Below, one piece after another: positions 8,166 to 15,622 of a DNA stretch of 62,781 nt (positions within the stretch are counted from its first letter, which is position 1; each line of letters starts with the position of its first letter). The notes beneath the pieces are model-generated. The model was not told where the DNA came from. It saw nothing but the letters and a program-made list of their open reading frames with translations, and made no database searches. Origin of the DNA: Bacteroides sp. (GTDB taxonomy: Bacteria > Bacteroidota > Bacteroidia > Bacteroidales > Muribaculaceae); assembly GCA_014802435.1 (NCBI GenBank), contig JAAVCG010000005.1, forward strand, positions 407,342 to 470,122, written 5' to 3'. A program made the translations under genes and the position numbers.

Positions 8166-8536
8166 CACAAGAAGATAACGACCTGCGCGACCTGTTAAGC
8201 ACCTTTTCTCCGGCCCAGACTCCGGAGCTTGACTTCATGGCTCGCCTCCAAAGCCGGATGGACACCGTAGACCTGGTCAAGGAACAAATAGCCATCGAGC
8301 GGCAGCGAAATCGTCGGGCCATAGTCATTGCGGCTCTGTGCGGGGTGATTGTCGGCGCTCTGCTGGCCCTGACCCTCCCGCTGATGGTTTCAATCATTAA
8401 ACCCTTGATAATGTTGCTGATAATAGCAGGCGCGACCATAGCCGTCACCTTGGCCGCCTATTATATATGCCGGATTTTGACCCCAATTGAAGGAATTGTT
8501 GAAAAAAAATTGGGTTCAGATTGCGGTTCGTATTGA
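8162..8536 (+). CDS. Small membrane protein, candidate anti-sigma partner
   Basis: 124 residues. The N-terminal ~55 residues are soluble and helical (LRDLLSTFSPAQTPELDFMARLQSRMDTVDLVKEQ), followed by two transmembrane helices (about 56-77 and 80-104) and a short tail. The order, a sigma factor followed by an overlapping gene for a soluble-N/membrane-C protein, is typical of ECF sigma/anti-sigma pairs, but I see no zinc-binding HxxxCxxC motif, so the role is inferred from context only. Confidence 0.6.
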   Translation: MTQEDNDLRDLLSTFSPAQTPELDFMARLQSRMDTVDLVKEQIAIERQRNRRAIVIAALCGVIVGALLALTLPLMVSIIKPLIMLLIIAGATIAVTLAAYYICRILTPIEGIVEKKLGSDCGSY

Positions 8537-8545
8537 TTTTTTCAG

Positions 8546-8553
8546 TAACTTTG
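8546..8553 (+). promoter_or_regulatory. Promoter -7 element upstream of the HU-like/SPOR gene
   Basis: TAACTTTG at 8546-8553, with TTG at 8521-8523 (22-nt spacer). The predicted ~30-nt leader contains a 5-bp GGGCC/GGCCC hairpin at 8564-8579 just before the ATG at 8589. Confidence 0.6.
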
Positions 8554-8588
8554 CAAACGATTTGGGCCACAAAAGGCCCGCCAATTAA

Positions 8589-9533
8589 ATGTCAGAACTA
8601 ATTAACCGCCACATTATCACGCTCCTTCGCCGACATGACTGCGTAATCATGCCGGGGATTGGCGCATTCGTAGCAACGAAAGTGGCGGCCGGTTTTGATT
8701 CACTGACAGGAAAATTCAATCCCCCGGCCCGCATTATCAGCTTCAATCCGGCCATCAATTATGATGACGGCCTGCTGGCCTCATCAGTTAGCCGCCGCCT
8801 GAAAATCAGTTTTGAGCAGGCGCGCGAACGAGTTGAAGAAGAAGCGGAACTGATGCGTCGCCGCCTGAAAGCAGAAGGCGCCCTGAGCATTTCCAGAGTA
8901 GGCACTCTCTATCGCCGCTCTGACTCCCGGCTTGATTTCCGCCCCGCCGCCTCCTGGACTCCCCGACTGCCTATTGTGAGCTGCCCGGCTCAGCGCCCCG
9001 CAGCCCCGATTATTGAACTGGTGCGTCCGAGTGTGGATAGCGAAAAGAGTGTCGCCGTAGTCCGCGTTCCGCTGCGCTTGCGGCGCCTGCGTGCGGCTGC
9101 TGCAGCCATGCTGATTTTCCTTGTCGGCTTTGCCCTCTCAACTCCGATAGACCTCCGGCAGGCCCAATATGCCTCGCTCGCCGCTCCCTCCTTTACGGCG
9201 CCCGAGCCCGAAGTGTTTGAGCCCCTACCCGCTCCCGCCGGAATGGAATTAAACATTGCCTCCGCCCCGGCTGATGGAATCCTCTCCATCGCGAAGCCCG
9301 AACCGGAGAAGCCGAAAAATTATGTCGTCGTCGTTGCCTCGCTGGCAACCCTTGAGCAGGCCAAAGAATTCATTACCAATTCAGCCCTTTCCGGACTGCA
9401 AATCCTGCAGAGCGGCGATAACTATCGCGTCTATTGCGCAAGCGGTGCCTCTCAAGAAGAAGCTCTGAGCGCCGCCGATGCCATTGACGGTTTCCGCTCG
9501 GCTTTTCCTGATGCTTGGGTATGCCGTCGATAA
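8589..9533 (+). CDS. HU-CCDC81-type and SPOR domain protein
   Basis: 314 residues. The first ~120 residues resemble the paired HU-like (CCDC81-type) domains of Bacteroidetes proteins (LINRHIITLLRRHDCVIMPGIGAFVA; GALSISRVGTLYRR). A single transmembrane helix lies near residues 168-186, and the last ~75 residues form a SPOR domain (NYVVVVASLATLEQAKEFI ... NYRVYCASG) of the type that binds glycan strands stripped of stem peptides at division sites. The topology suggests a cytoplasmic HU-like part linked to a periplasmic peptidoglycan-binding part. It overlaps the next gene by 13 bp. Confidence 0.8.
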   Translation: MSELINRHIITLLRRHDCVIMPGIGAFVATKVAAGFDSLTGKFNPPARIISFNPAINYDDGLLASSVSRRLKISFEQARERVEEEAELMRRRLKAEGALSISRVGTLYRRSDSRLDFRPAASWTPRLPIVSCPAQRPAAPIIELVRPSVDSEKSVAVVRVPLRLRRLRAAAAAMLIFLVGFALSTPIDLRQAQYASLAAPSFTAPEPEVFEPLPAPAGMELNIASAPADGILSIAKPEPEKPKNYVVVVASLATLEQAKEFITNSALSGLQILQSGDNYRVYCASGASQEEALSAADAIDGFRSAFPDAWVCRR

Positions 9534-10852
9534 TCCGTAACACTCTCTGTCTCTCCATGATAGCATTGGCCTCACAGCAGGCTGATGCTCAACTCATTAT
9601 TTCCGGCACTGCCCTTCCGGCCATAGAGATTGACGCCCCGGGCTCAACGGGACTGGAGAAAATCTACGTGGTTGAATCCGCTGACGGAATGGAAGTAAGC
9701 TATCCGGCAGCTGACGGGCAATGGCAACGCTTCAGCGCCATGGGTGCCGCTTATGGCGAGGCAGTTGCCTCAACCGCGTCAGGCAACAGCAGCATCCTTA
9801 GCCGCCCGGAAGGCAACGTTGGTTATGCCGTGACCTCTGAGGGCAAGACTCATTATTACTGGATTGTCAACTACTCGGCTTATCCCTTTGCGCTCCGCGA
9901 CCTGAAGCTAAATCCCGCCGACACCGATTGCGGAACGACATGGCTTGACGTTGACGGCGAAGGGGAACGGATTCCCTATTACTCCATTAACGGGGTGCCG
10001 CAATGGCTCAGCCGCGAACTCCGACTCAGCTACACCACTCTGGAATTTGACGAAGAAACCTTTCAGTATCAGCCGGTTGAAACGACCGAGACTCTCGACG
10101 GGTTTACTGACGAGACGATTCAATGCCCCTCTCCCCTCTGCCAGACGGATTTCACCCTTAGCGGCGACCGCTTTCAGCGGCTGTGGGGCCGGGAGGAATC
10201 CATAGTCAGTCCGACGTATGACCCGATTGCCGTCGGCGTTCAAACCCGCGCTACTCAGGCCGCACGCGATAATGACAATGAAGTCAAAGTAGACACCGGA
10301 CTTGGCGGCAGCGGCCCCGTTGACATCACGTTTGAGGCAACGGTTACGGACGCAACGATTTTTCATGAGTGGGAATTGGGCTATGACGCTGATTTCCAGC
10401 AGGTGTTCATGCGTTCACGCGACTTGGACTTTTCATATACCTTCCGCGAGCAGGGCACAATCTACGTCAGGATGGTCGGCGCCAACTCTGACGGCTCATG
10501 TGAGACCTACGGCGATACATATGAAGTCTTCATTGGCGAATCACAGCTCAAATGTCCGAATGCCTTCTCTCCCGGCTCCACTCCGGGCATCAATGATGAA
10601 TGGAAGGTAAGCTATAAGTCAATCACCGAATTTGAATGTCACATCTTTGACCGCCATGGGCGTCAATTAGCCCACCTGACAGACCCCTCGCAGGGCTGGG
10701 ACGGCAAGCGCGGCGGCAAAACAGTCGGGCCCGGCGTCTACTTCTACGTAATCCGCGCCAAGGGAACCGACGGCAAAAAATATAACCTCAAGGGCAACAT
10801 TAACGTCGTTGGCCATAAACAAACGAACCGAACAAGCAATGCAACGGAATGA
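9521..10852 (+). CDS. Secreted protein with T9SS type B (gliding-motility-like) C-terminal sorting domain
   Basis: 443 residues from the ATG at 9521, which opens a signal peptide (IIRNTLCLSMIALASQQADAQ); a TTG two codons upstream is possible. The middle contains beta-rich, Ig/PKD-like sequence without a recognised enzymatic motif. The last ~95 residues match the type B sorting domain: CPNAFSPGSTPGINDEW, FECHIFDRHGRQL, GWDGKRGGKTVGPGVYFYVI and a final beta-strand. The protein is therefore a probable type IX secretion substrate. It overlaps both neighbours. Confidence 0.82.
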   Translation: MPSIIRNTLCLSMIALASQQADAQLIISGTALPAIEIDAPGSTGLEKIYVVESADGMEVSYPAADGQWQRFSAMGAAYGEAVASTASGNSSILSRPEGNVGYAVTSEGKTHYYWIVNYSAYPFALRDLKLNPADTDCGTTWLDVDGEGERIPYYSINGVPQWLSRELRLSYTTLEFDEETFQYQPVETTETLDGFTDETIQCPSPLCQTDFTLSGDRFQRLWGREESIVSPTYDPIAVGVQTRATQAARDNDNEVKVDTGLGGSGPVDITFEATVTDATIFHEWELGYDADFQQVFMRSRDLDFSYTFREQGTIYVRMVGANSDGSCETYGDTYEVFIGESQLKCPNAFSPGSTPGINDEWKVSYKSITEFECHIFDRHGRQLAHLTDPSQGWDGKRGGKTVGPGVYFYVIRAKGTDGKKYNLKGNINVVGHKQTNRTSNATE

Positions 10853-12080
10853 TTTTGAAATCATGGCTCCCGTAGGCTCGCCGGAATCGCTCCGCGCGGC
10901 AATCCATGCGGGCGCCAATGCCGTATATTTTGGTATTCAAGGACTTAACATGCGTTCGCGCGCAGCCGTCAATTTCACTATTGATGACCTGCCTGCCATT
11001 GCGGCAGAATGTGAGGCCGCCGGAGTTCGCACCTATCTGACGGTGAACACCATCCTCTATGACAATGACCTGGGGAAGATGCGCGAGATAATCGATGCCG
11101 CCAAGGGCGCCGGCATATCGGCAGTCATCGCCTCAGATATTGCCGCCATCCTCTATGCGCGCTCGCGGGGAGTGGAAGTCCACATCTCCACTCAAGCCAA
11201 CATTTCCAATATTGAGGCCGTTAGATTCTACTCTCAGTTTGCCGACACCGTAGTGCTCTCGCGCGAGCTTAACCTTGACCAGGTCAAGGAGATACACTCC
11301 GCCATCATCAGCGAGGGAATCTGCGGCCCGGGCGGACAGCCGGTCAAGATTGAGATGTTTTGCCACGGGGCGCTCTGCATGGCCGTCAGCGGCAAATGCT
11401 ATCTGAGCCTCCATGAGAAAAACTCCTCGGCAAATCGCGGGTCATGCACTCAGATATGCCGGCGCGCCTACACCGTAACTGACAAGGAATCAGGTGAGCA
11501 GCTCGAAATAGACAATCAATACATCATGTCGCCCAAGGACCTGAAAACCATTCATTTCCTCAATAAGATGGTTGACTCGGGAGTGACGGTTTTCAAAATC
11601 GAGGGTCGCGCCCGCGGCCCGGAGTATGTCGCGGAAGCCGTCGGCTGTTATTCCGAAGCGCTGGAAGCGATATGTGACGGCTCATTCACCGACGAAAAGA
11701 TTGCCAGCTGGGACTATCGGCTCGACCGAATCTTCAATCGCGGATTCTGGGACGGCTACTACCTGGGGCAACGGCTCGGAGAATGGAGCGCCCGCTATGG
11801 GTCATCAGCCACTCGCACAAAGCGTTACTGCGCCAAGTGCACGAAGTATTTCTCCAAGCTGGGAGTAGGCGAATTCCTGATGGAAAGCGGCGAACTCAAG
11901 CGGGGAGACGAGATTGTCATCATCGGTCCGACTACCGGGTCAATCATCCTGACCCTTGAGGAAATGCACCTTGATTCCGGGCCGACCGAAACCGTTAAGA
12001 AGGGAGACCTCTTCTCAATCAAGGTGCCGGAAAAAGTGCGCCTCTCTGATAAACTTTACCTTTGGGAGAAAAACGACTGA
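10839..12080 (+). CDS. Peptidase U32 family protein (TrhP/YegQ-like, tRNA hydroxylation)
   Basis: 413 residues from the ATG at 10839, inside the end of the previous gene. The U32 core is clear: MAPVGSPESLRAAIHAGANAVYFGIQGLNMR, a TIM-barrel-like body and the Cys-rich segment containing FCHGALCMAVSGKCYLS and GSCTQICRRAY. Known members of this group (RlhA, TrhP) act in RNA hydroxylation rather than proteolysis and carry an Fe-S-type Cys cluster. An extra CAKC motif lies near the C-terminal barrel. The stop overlaps the HAD gene start by one base. Confidence 0.88.
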   Translation: MQRNDFEIMAPVGSPESLRAAIHAGANAVYFGIQGLNMRSRAAVNFTIDDLPAIAAECEAAGVRTYLTVNTILYDNDLGKMREIIDAAKGAGISAVIASDIAAILYARSRGVEVHISTQANISNIEAVRFYSQFADTVVLSRELNLDQVKEIHSAIISEGICGPGGQPVKIEMFCHGALCMAVSGKCYLSLHEKNSSANRGSCTQICRRAYTVTDKESGEQLEIDNQYIMSPKDLKTIHFLNKMVDSGVTVFKIEGRARGPEYVAEAVGCYSEALEAICDGSFTDEKIASWDYRLDRIFNRGFWDGYYLGQRLGEWSARYGSSATRTKRYCAKCTKYFSKLGVGEFLMESGELKRGDEIVIIGPTTGSIILTLEEMHLDSGPTETVKKGDLFSIKVPEKVRLSDKLYLWEKND

Positions 12081-12691
12081 TGAAAGCTTATTTATTTGAT
12101 CTTGACGGGGTTCTGATTGATAGTGAGGGCCTCTACACACGCTTTTGGGCCGATACGGAACGTGAATTTCCGACGGGAATCCCTGATTTTGCCAAGAAAA
12201 TCAAGGGCACAAACCTCAAAAGCATCATGAACTACTTCAGCGAGGAAGACCGGCCCAAGATTCTGGCCAAGATATATGACTTTGACAGCCATCTGACTTA
12301 TGAGCCGTTTGACGGAGCGGAGGAACTTCTCCGGCGCCTGAAAGCCTTAGGGATTAAAACGGCGCTGGTGACCAGTTCAAATACGGAAAAAATGGAGCAA
12401 TTCCATAAGGTATTGCCCCAATTTCGCTCATATTTTGATGTGATTATCGACGGGTCAATGGTTACGAAAGGGAAGCCTGACCCTGAGGGCTATCTGCTTG
12501 CCGCGGAGGCCCTTGGCGAAGAGCCGGGTAACTGCATAGTCGTTGAAGACTCTCTGCAGGGAGTAATGTCAGGCCGTGCAGCCGGAGCTGAAGTATGGGG
12601 ACTGACCACTACCCTTACGGCAGAAACCCTTGCACCTCATGCCCACAGGCTCTTTGGCAATATAGCGGAAATCCTACCCTTGATAGGATAG
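12080..12691 (+). CDS. HAD-superfamily phosphatase/phosphoglucomutase-like protein
   Basis: 203 residues from the ATG at 12080 (TGATG junction with the U32 gene). HAD motifs are complete: motif I FDLDGVLIDSE, motif II LVTSSN, the Lys of motif III in GKPDPEGYL and motif IV VVEDSLQGVMSGRAAG. The four-helix cap after motif I resembles beta-phosphoglucomutase and small-metabolite phosphatases. The substrate is not determined by these motifs. The 3' end overlaps a convergent small gene by 18 bp. Confidence 0.88.
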   Translation: MKAYLFDLDGVLIDSEGLYTRFWADTEREFPTGIPDFAKKIKGTNLKSIMNYFSEEDRPKILAKIYDFDSHLTYEPFDGAEELLRRLKALGIKTALVTSSNTEKMEQFHKVLPQFRSYFDVIIDGSMVTKGKPDPEGYLLAAEALGEEPGNCIVVEDSLQGVMSGRAAGAEVWGLTTTLTAETLAPHAHRLFGNIAEILPLIG

Positions 12692-12901
12692 GATTTCAGG
12701 CGAATGGATTGTTACGCCAAACTTGGCGGCCTTCTGGAGAATAGCTTTGGCCAATTCGGGGCGTAAGCTCTCCGGGCAATAACGGAAATAAGCCTCAGCG
12801 GCTCTGACATGAGCCGCATCGGGCATCGGATACTCCCTTCGCTCAGGGAGTCCGAAATCCGATGCGGGCAATGAGTTTTTCTCTTCAGAATCAAGTCTCA
12901 T
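12674..12901 (-). CDS. Small conserved protein with FGLPE-x3-YPMPDAxHVRxA motif
   Basis: 75 residues. The central block DFGLPERREYPMPDAAHVRAA followed by YFRYCPE resembles a short motif seen in many bacterial and phage proteins (DUF6582-like; recalled, not verified). The C-terminal half is helical (RPELAKAILQKAAKFGV). The ATG overlaps the stop of the upstream barrel gene (TCAT on the plus strand), so it is probably cotranscribed and coupled with it. Its coding DNA contains a long inverted repeat at 12823-12865. The function is unknown. Confidence 0.65.
   Translation of the reverse strand: MRLDSEEKNSLPASDFGLPERREYPMPDAAHVRAAEAYFRYCPESLRPELAKAILQKAAKFGVTIHSPEILSYQG
12823..12865. repeat. Inverted repeat inside the 75-residue ORF
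   Basis: GCATCGGAT (12823-12831) pairs with ATCCGATGC (12857-12865), and ACTCCCT (12832-12838) with AGGGAGT (12845-12851). The loop is 6 nt with a 5-nt bulge on one side. The hairpin has no T-run and encodes the conserved GLPERREYPMPDA part of the small protein. Confidence 0.7.
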
Positions 12902-13449
12902 CAGAATGCATATTTGAAACCGACCTGAACAAGACCTTGGGCACCGAAGCCGAGTTCGCCAAACATATAGGCATGAGGAGTAAACGCAACCTCAGCGCCG
13001 ATGGGTGAAATCTGGCCGCAGAAATAACCCTTGTTGTAGCTTTCCTTATACTTAGGCATCATGTGAGCGATTACAGCACCGGCACCGGCATGGCCATAAA
13101 GATTGACGATGCTGTTATGCCAATAGTCCACCTTTACGTTAAGCATGATGGCGTGGTAACCGACCTTGCTCTTGAGGTCATAAGTGCCCAAATCAGGGAT
13201 ATCATAAGCGGCAGCGGGAGTAAACTGGCTTGAGTAAGTATAACTCGGGCCGACTTTGACGCCCTTAGCCACGGGGAGATACAAACTTACGTTCACGGCA
13301 CCCCAAGCATTATTAGTCTTATCAAAACCTTTGTGGTTGTTGACGGCGTCCATCTGAGTGTAACCGCCATAGCTGATAGCCACTTCCTGAGCGGCTGCTC
13401 CGCCTGCTATACCAAGCATGAAAGCGAGAGCGAGTAATGTCTTTTTCAT
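12901..13449 (-). CDS. Small outer-membrane beta-barrel protein
   Basis: 182 residues with a signal peptide (MKKTLLALAFMLGIAGGAAAQ) and alternating aromatic/polar strands through to the terminal QVGFKYAF, giving about eight beta-strands as in OmpX/OmpW-size barrels. No ligand-binding motif is apparent. It is followed by the 75-residue ORF with a 1-bp overlap. I found no consensus TAnnTTTG promoter in the 200 bp upstream, which it shares with the divergent sigma factor gene. Confidence 0.8.
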   Translation of the reverse strand: MKKTLLALAFMLGIAGGAAAQEVAISYGGYTQMDAVNNHKGFDKTNNAWGAVNVSLYLPVAKGVKVGPSYTYSSQFTPAAAYDIPDLGTYDLKSKVGYHAIMLNVKVDYWHNSIVNLYGHAGAGAVIAHMMPKYKESYNKGYFCGQISPIGAEVAFTPHAYMFGELGFGAQGLVQVGFKYAF

Positions 13450-13521
13450 AAATAAATGATTAAAAAGTTAAGTTATTTTTCATCATTATAACAATAATTC
13501 AGCAAAAAAGGTTTAAGAAAG

Positions 13522-13553
13522 TTTGCATGAATGGAAAATTATTCGTAACTTTG
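13522..13553 (+). promoter_or_regulatory. Promoter of ECF sigma factor gene 13653
   Basis: TTTG (13522-13525), a 20-nt spacer and TAACTTTG (13546-13553). The leader before the ATG at 13653 would be about 95 nt. Confidence 0.7.
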
Positions 13554-13652
13554 CATAATCATAAAACAACAATATCTAATAACTTTAAAAACCTGAATTG
13601 CCTATCGCCCTACTGCTACTCCTAATAAACCATTAAGAGAAAACAACGACTA

Positions 13653-14246
13653 ATGCAGCAGAATCTGACTAAGCTCACTGACCAAGAATTAGTGACGGCT
13701 TATGCCAATGGCGACAACGCAGCCTTTGATGCCCTCCTTAACCGGCACCAAAAGAGTGTGTTTGACTATATCCGCCATACTGTAAAAGATATAGACCTTG
13801 CGAATGACCTGTTTCAGGAAACGTTTGTCAAGGCCATCACTACCATACGCCAAGGCCGCTATGAAGACAGCGGCAAGTTTGGCGCCTGGCTTAACCGAGT
13901 GGCCCACAACCTGATAATAGACCATTATCGACGCAACAAGAGCGAGAACACCGTCAGCAATGACTCCGCCGAGCAGGACCTGCTCAACAACAAGGACCTC
14001 TGTGAGGGCTCCATTGAGGACGAAATGATGGAACTGCAGCTCACTCAAGACCTGCGCAAGCTGATCCACAGCCTGCCGGAGGAGCAGCGTCGCGTCCTGA
14101 TGATGCGAATTTATCGCGACATGTCGTTCAAGGAAATCGCCGCTGAAACCGGGGTGAGCATCAACACCGCCCTCGGACGCATGCGCTATGCCCTGCGCAA
14201 TATGCGCCGGCTGGTTGACGAAACTCGCCTCCTGGAAGCCGTCTGA
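13653..14246 (+). CDS. ECF-type RNA polymerase sigma-70 factor
   Basis: 197 residues. Region 2 is visible in FDYIRHTVKDIDLANDLFQE and FGAWLNRVAHNLIIDHYRRN; region 4 in LIHSLPEEQRRVLMMRIYRD with the HTH FKEIAAETGVSINTALGRM. Unlike the sigma factor at 7686 it has no adjacent membrane or anti-sigma gene; upstream is a divergent barrel gene and downstream a tiny secreted protein with its own promoter. An abundant single-gene ECF/SigW-like sigma of this type is common in Bacteroidales. Its regulon is unknown. Confidence 0.93.
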   Translation: MQQNLTKLTDQELVTAYANGDNAAFDALLNRHQKSVFDYIRHTVKDIDLANDLFQETFVKAITTIRQGRYEDSGKFGAWLNRVAHNLIIDHYRRNKSENTVSNDSAEQDLLNNKDLCEGSIEDEMMELQLTQDLRKLIHSLPEEQRRVLMMRIYRDMSFKEIAAETGVSINTALGRMRYALRNMRRLVDETRLLEAV

Positions 14247-14277
14247 CCGACAAATACGCAAAAAAATTACGGAAAAA

Positions 14278-14309
14278 TTTGCACCGATGCAGATTTTTTC
14301 GTATCTTTG
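14278..14309 (+). promoter_or_regulatory. Promoter placed immediately before the ATG at 14316
   Basis: TTTG (14278-14281), a 20-nt spacer and TATCTTTG (14302-14309), with the start codon only 6 nt after the -7 box. The mRNA should therefore be leaderless or nearly so. Confidence 0.65.
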
Positions 14310-14315
14310 CGTATT

Positions 14316-14615
14316 ATGAAACGGATAATTCGCATATTATTTATGGCGCTTTGCATGGCCTGCGGCTCTGCAAGCGTTAGCTATATATCTGCTACTGAGC
14401 GTATTGACAACCTCACCGAGACAGCAACGGTTACTCCGGTGCGCGGCGGCATCGAGGTTAATTCAACCGAGCAGACCCGCTTTGAAATCTACTCCATCAC
14501 CGGGCAGCAGATTAAAAGCGTGACCGTCAACGGCGAATCGCAGACCATCGAGCTCCCTAACGGATGCTATATTGTCCGCACTCCCGGATGGTCAAAAAAA
14601 GTCATTGTAAAATAA
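14316..14615 (+). CDS. Tiny secreted protein consisting mostly of a T9SS type A sorting domain
   Basis: 99 residues from the ATG at 14316 (a TTG at 14307 would overlap the promoter). The first ~26 residues are a signal peptide with a hydrophobic core and a Cys, so a lipoprotein is an alternative. The mature part ends with the pattern of the Por secretion C-terminal domain: RFEIYSITGQQIKSV, an ELPNGCYIV turn and the terminal KKVIVK. Almost no cargo remains between signal and sorting domain. It could be a remnant of a larger cargo, or a free surface-attached domain. It is followed by a good terminator. Confidence 0.72.
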   Translation: MKRIIRILFMALCMACGSASVSYISATERIDNLTETATVTPVRGGIEVNSTEQTRFEIYSITGQQIKSVTVNGESQTIELPNGCYIVRTPGWSKKVIVK

Positions 14616-14652
14616 GACTGAGTATCACTCACATTCCACCTATTTAATAGAC

Positions 14653-14687
14653 GAAATCTCTGAATTTTTCAGGGATTTCTGATTTTT
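14653..14687 (+). terminator. Rho-independent terminator
   Basis: An 11-bp stem (14653-14663 with 14669-14679, one G-T pair), a 5-nt loop and a T6 run at 14682-14687, located 38 bp after the 99-residue ORF. Confidence 0.75.
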
Positions 14688-14698
14688 TAAAGTTTGTT

Positions 14699-15622
14699 AT
14701 GCTATTACAAGTTAACGAAGTCAGCAAGACTTTTACGGGCCATCAGGCGCTTGACAACGTAAGCCTTGAAGTTCCCCGCGGCTCTATTTACGGCCTTTTG
14801 GGGCCAAACGGAGCCGGTAAAACCACCCTAATCCGCATTATCACTCACATCACGGCCCCGGACTCCGGCACAGTGCTTTTTGACAGCCATCAGCTGACGG
14901 CGGCCGACACCGCCCATATCGGCTATCTGCCTGAAGAACGCGGCCTTTACAAGAAAATGAAGGTAGGCGACCAGGCAATGTTCTTTGCCCGGCTCAAGGG
15001 ACTGAGCAAGCGCGACGCCGAACAGCGTCTCAAGGCATGGTTTGACCACTTCGGGATTTCCGACTGGTGGAACAAAAAAGTCTCGGAACTCTCCAAGGGT
15101 ATGGCCCAGAAGGTTCAGTTCATAGTGACGGTGCTCCATGAGCCGAAGTTGCTGATTTTTGATGAGCCCTTTTCCGGGTTTGACCCCCTCAATGCCCAAT
15201 TGCTGAAAGATGAGATTCTGCGTCTGCGCGATAATGGAGCCACCATTATTTTCTCCACTCATAACATGAGCTCGGTTGAGGAAATCTGCGATAGCTTCAC
15301 TCTGATTAACAAGAGCCATAACATCCTCTCGGGCAGGGTTTCAGACGTCAAAAGAGAGTTTGCCCAAGGGCGCTATGACTTCACGATTCAGGGCGACACT
15401 ACGCGATTGATTCCGGCCCTGATGCCGATGGTTGAAAGTCACAGCTTCACGGATTTGGACAACGGCCGCACTCAGGTAAGCGTCAAGCTCCTGCCGGAAG
15501 TTTCACTTCATGATGCCGTCAGCGCCGTCAATGATAACTCACTCCTCGTCGGGTTCAGTGAAAATCTCCCGACAATGAACGATATATTCATCTCAGCCGT
15601 CAATAAAGCCAACCAGCAATGA
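14699..15622 (+). CDS. ABC transporter ATP-binding protein (ABC-2/NatA-like)
   Basis: 307 residues. Walker A GPNGAGKTTL, the signature LSKGMAQKVQF, Walker B LLIFDEPFSGFDP and the switch His in IIFSTHNMSS are all present. A C-terminal domain of about 85 residues (DUF4162-like) follows. It powers the membrane protein encoded next, with which it overlaps by 4 bp. The pair resembles NatAB-type exporters; the substrate (ions, drug or lipid-like molecule) is undetermined. Confidence 0.93.
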   Translation: MLLQVNEVSKTFTGHQALDNVSLEVPRGSIYGLLGPNGAGKTTLIRIITHITAPDSGTVLFDSHQLTAADTAHIGYLPEERGLYKKMKVGDQAMFFARLKGLSKRDAEQRLKAWFDHFGISDWWNKKVSELSKGMAQKVQFIVTVLHEPKLLIFDEPFSGFDPLNAQLLKDEILRLRDNGATIIFSTHNMSSVEEICDSFTLINKSHNILSGRVSDVKREFAQGRYDFTIQGDTTRLIPALMPMVESHSFTDLDNGRTQVSVKLLPEVSLHDAVSAVNDNSLLVGFSENLPTMNDIFISAVNKANQQ

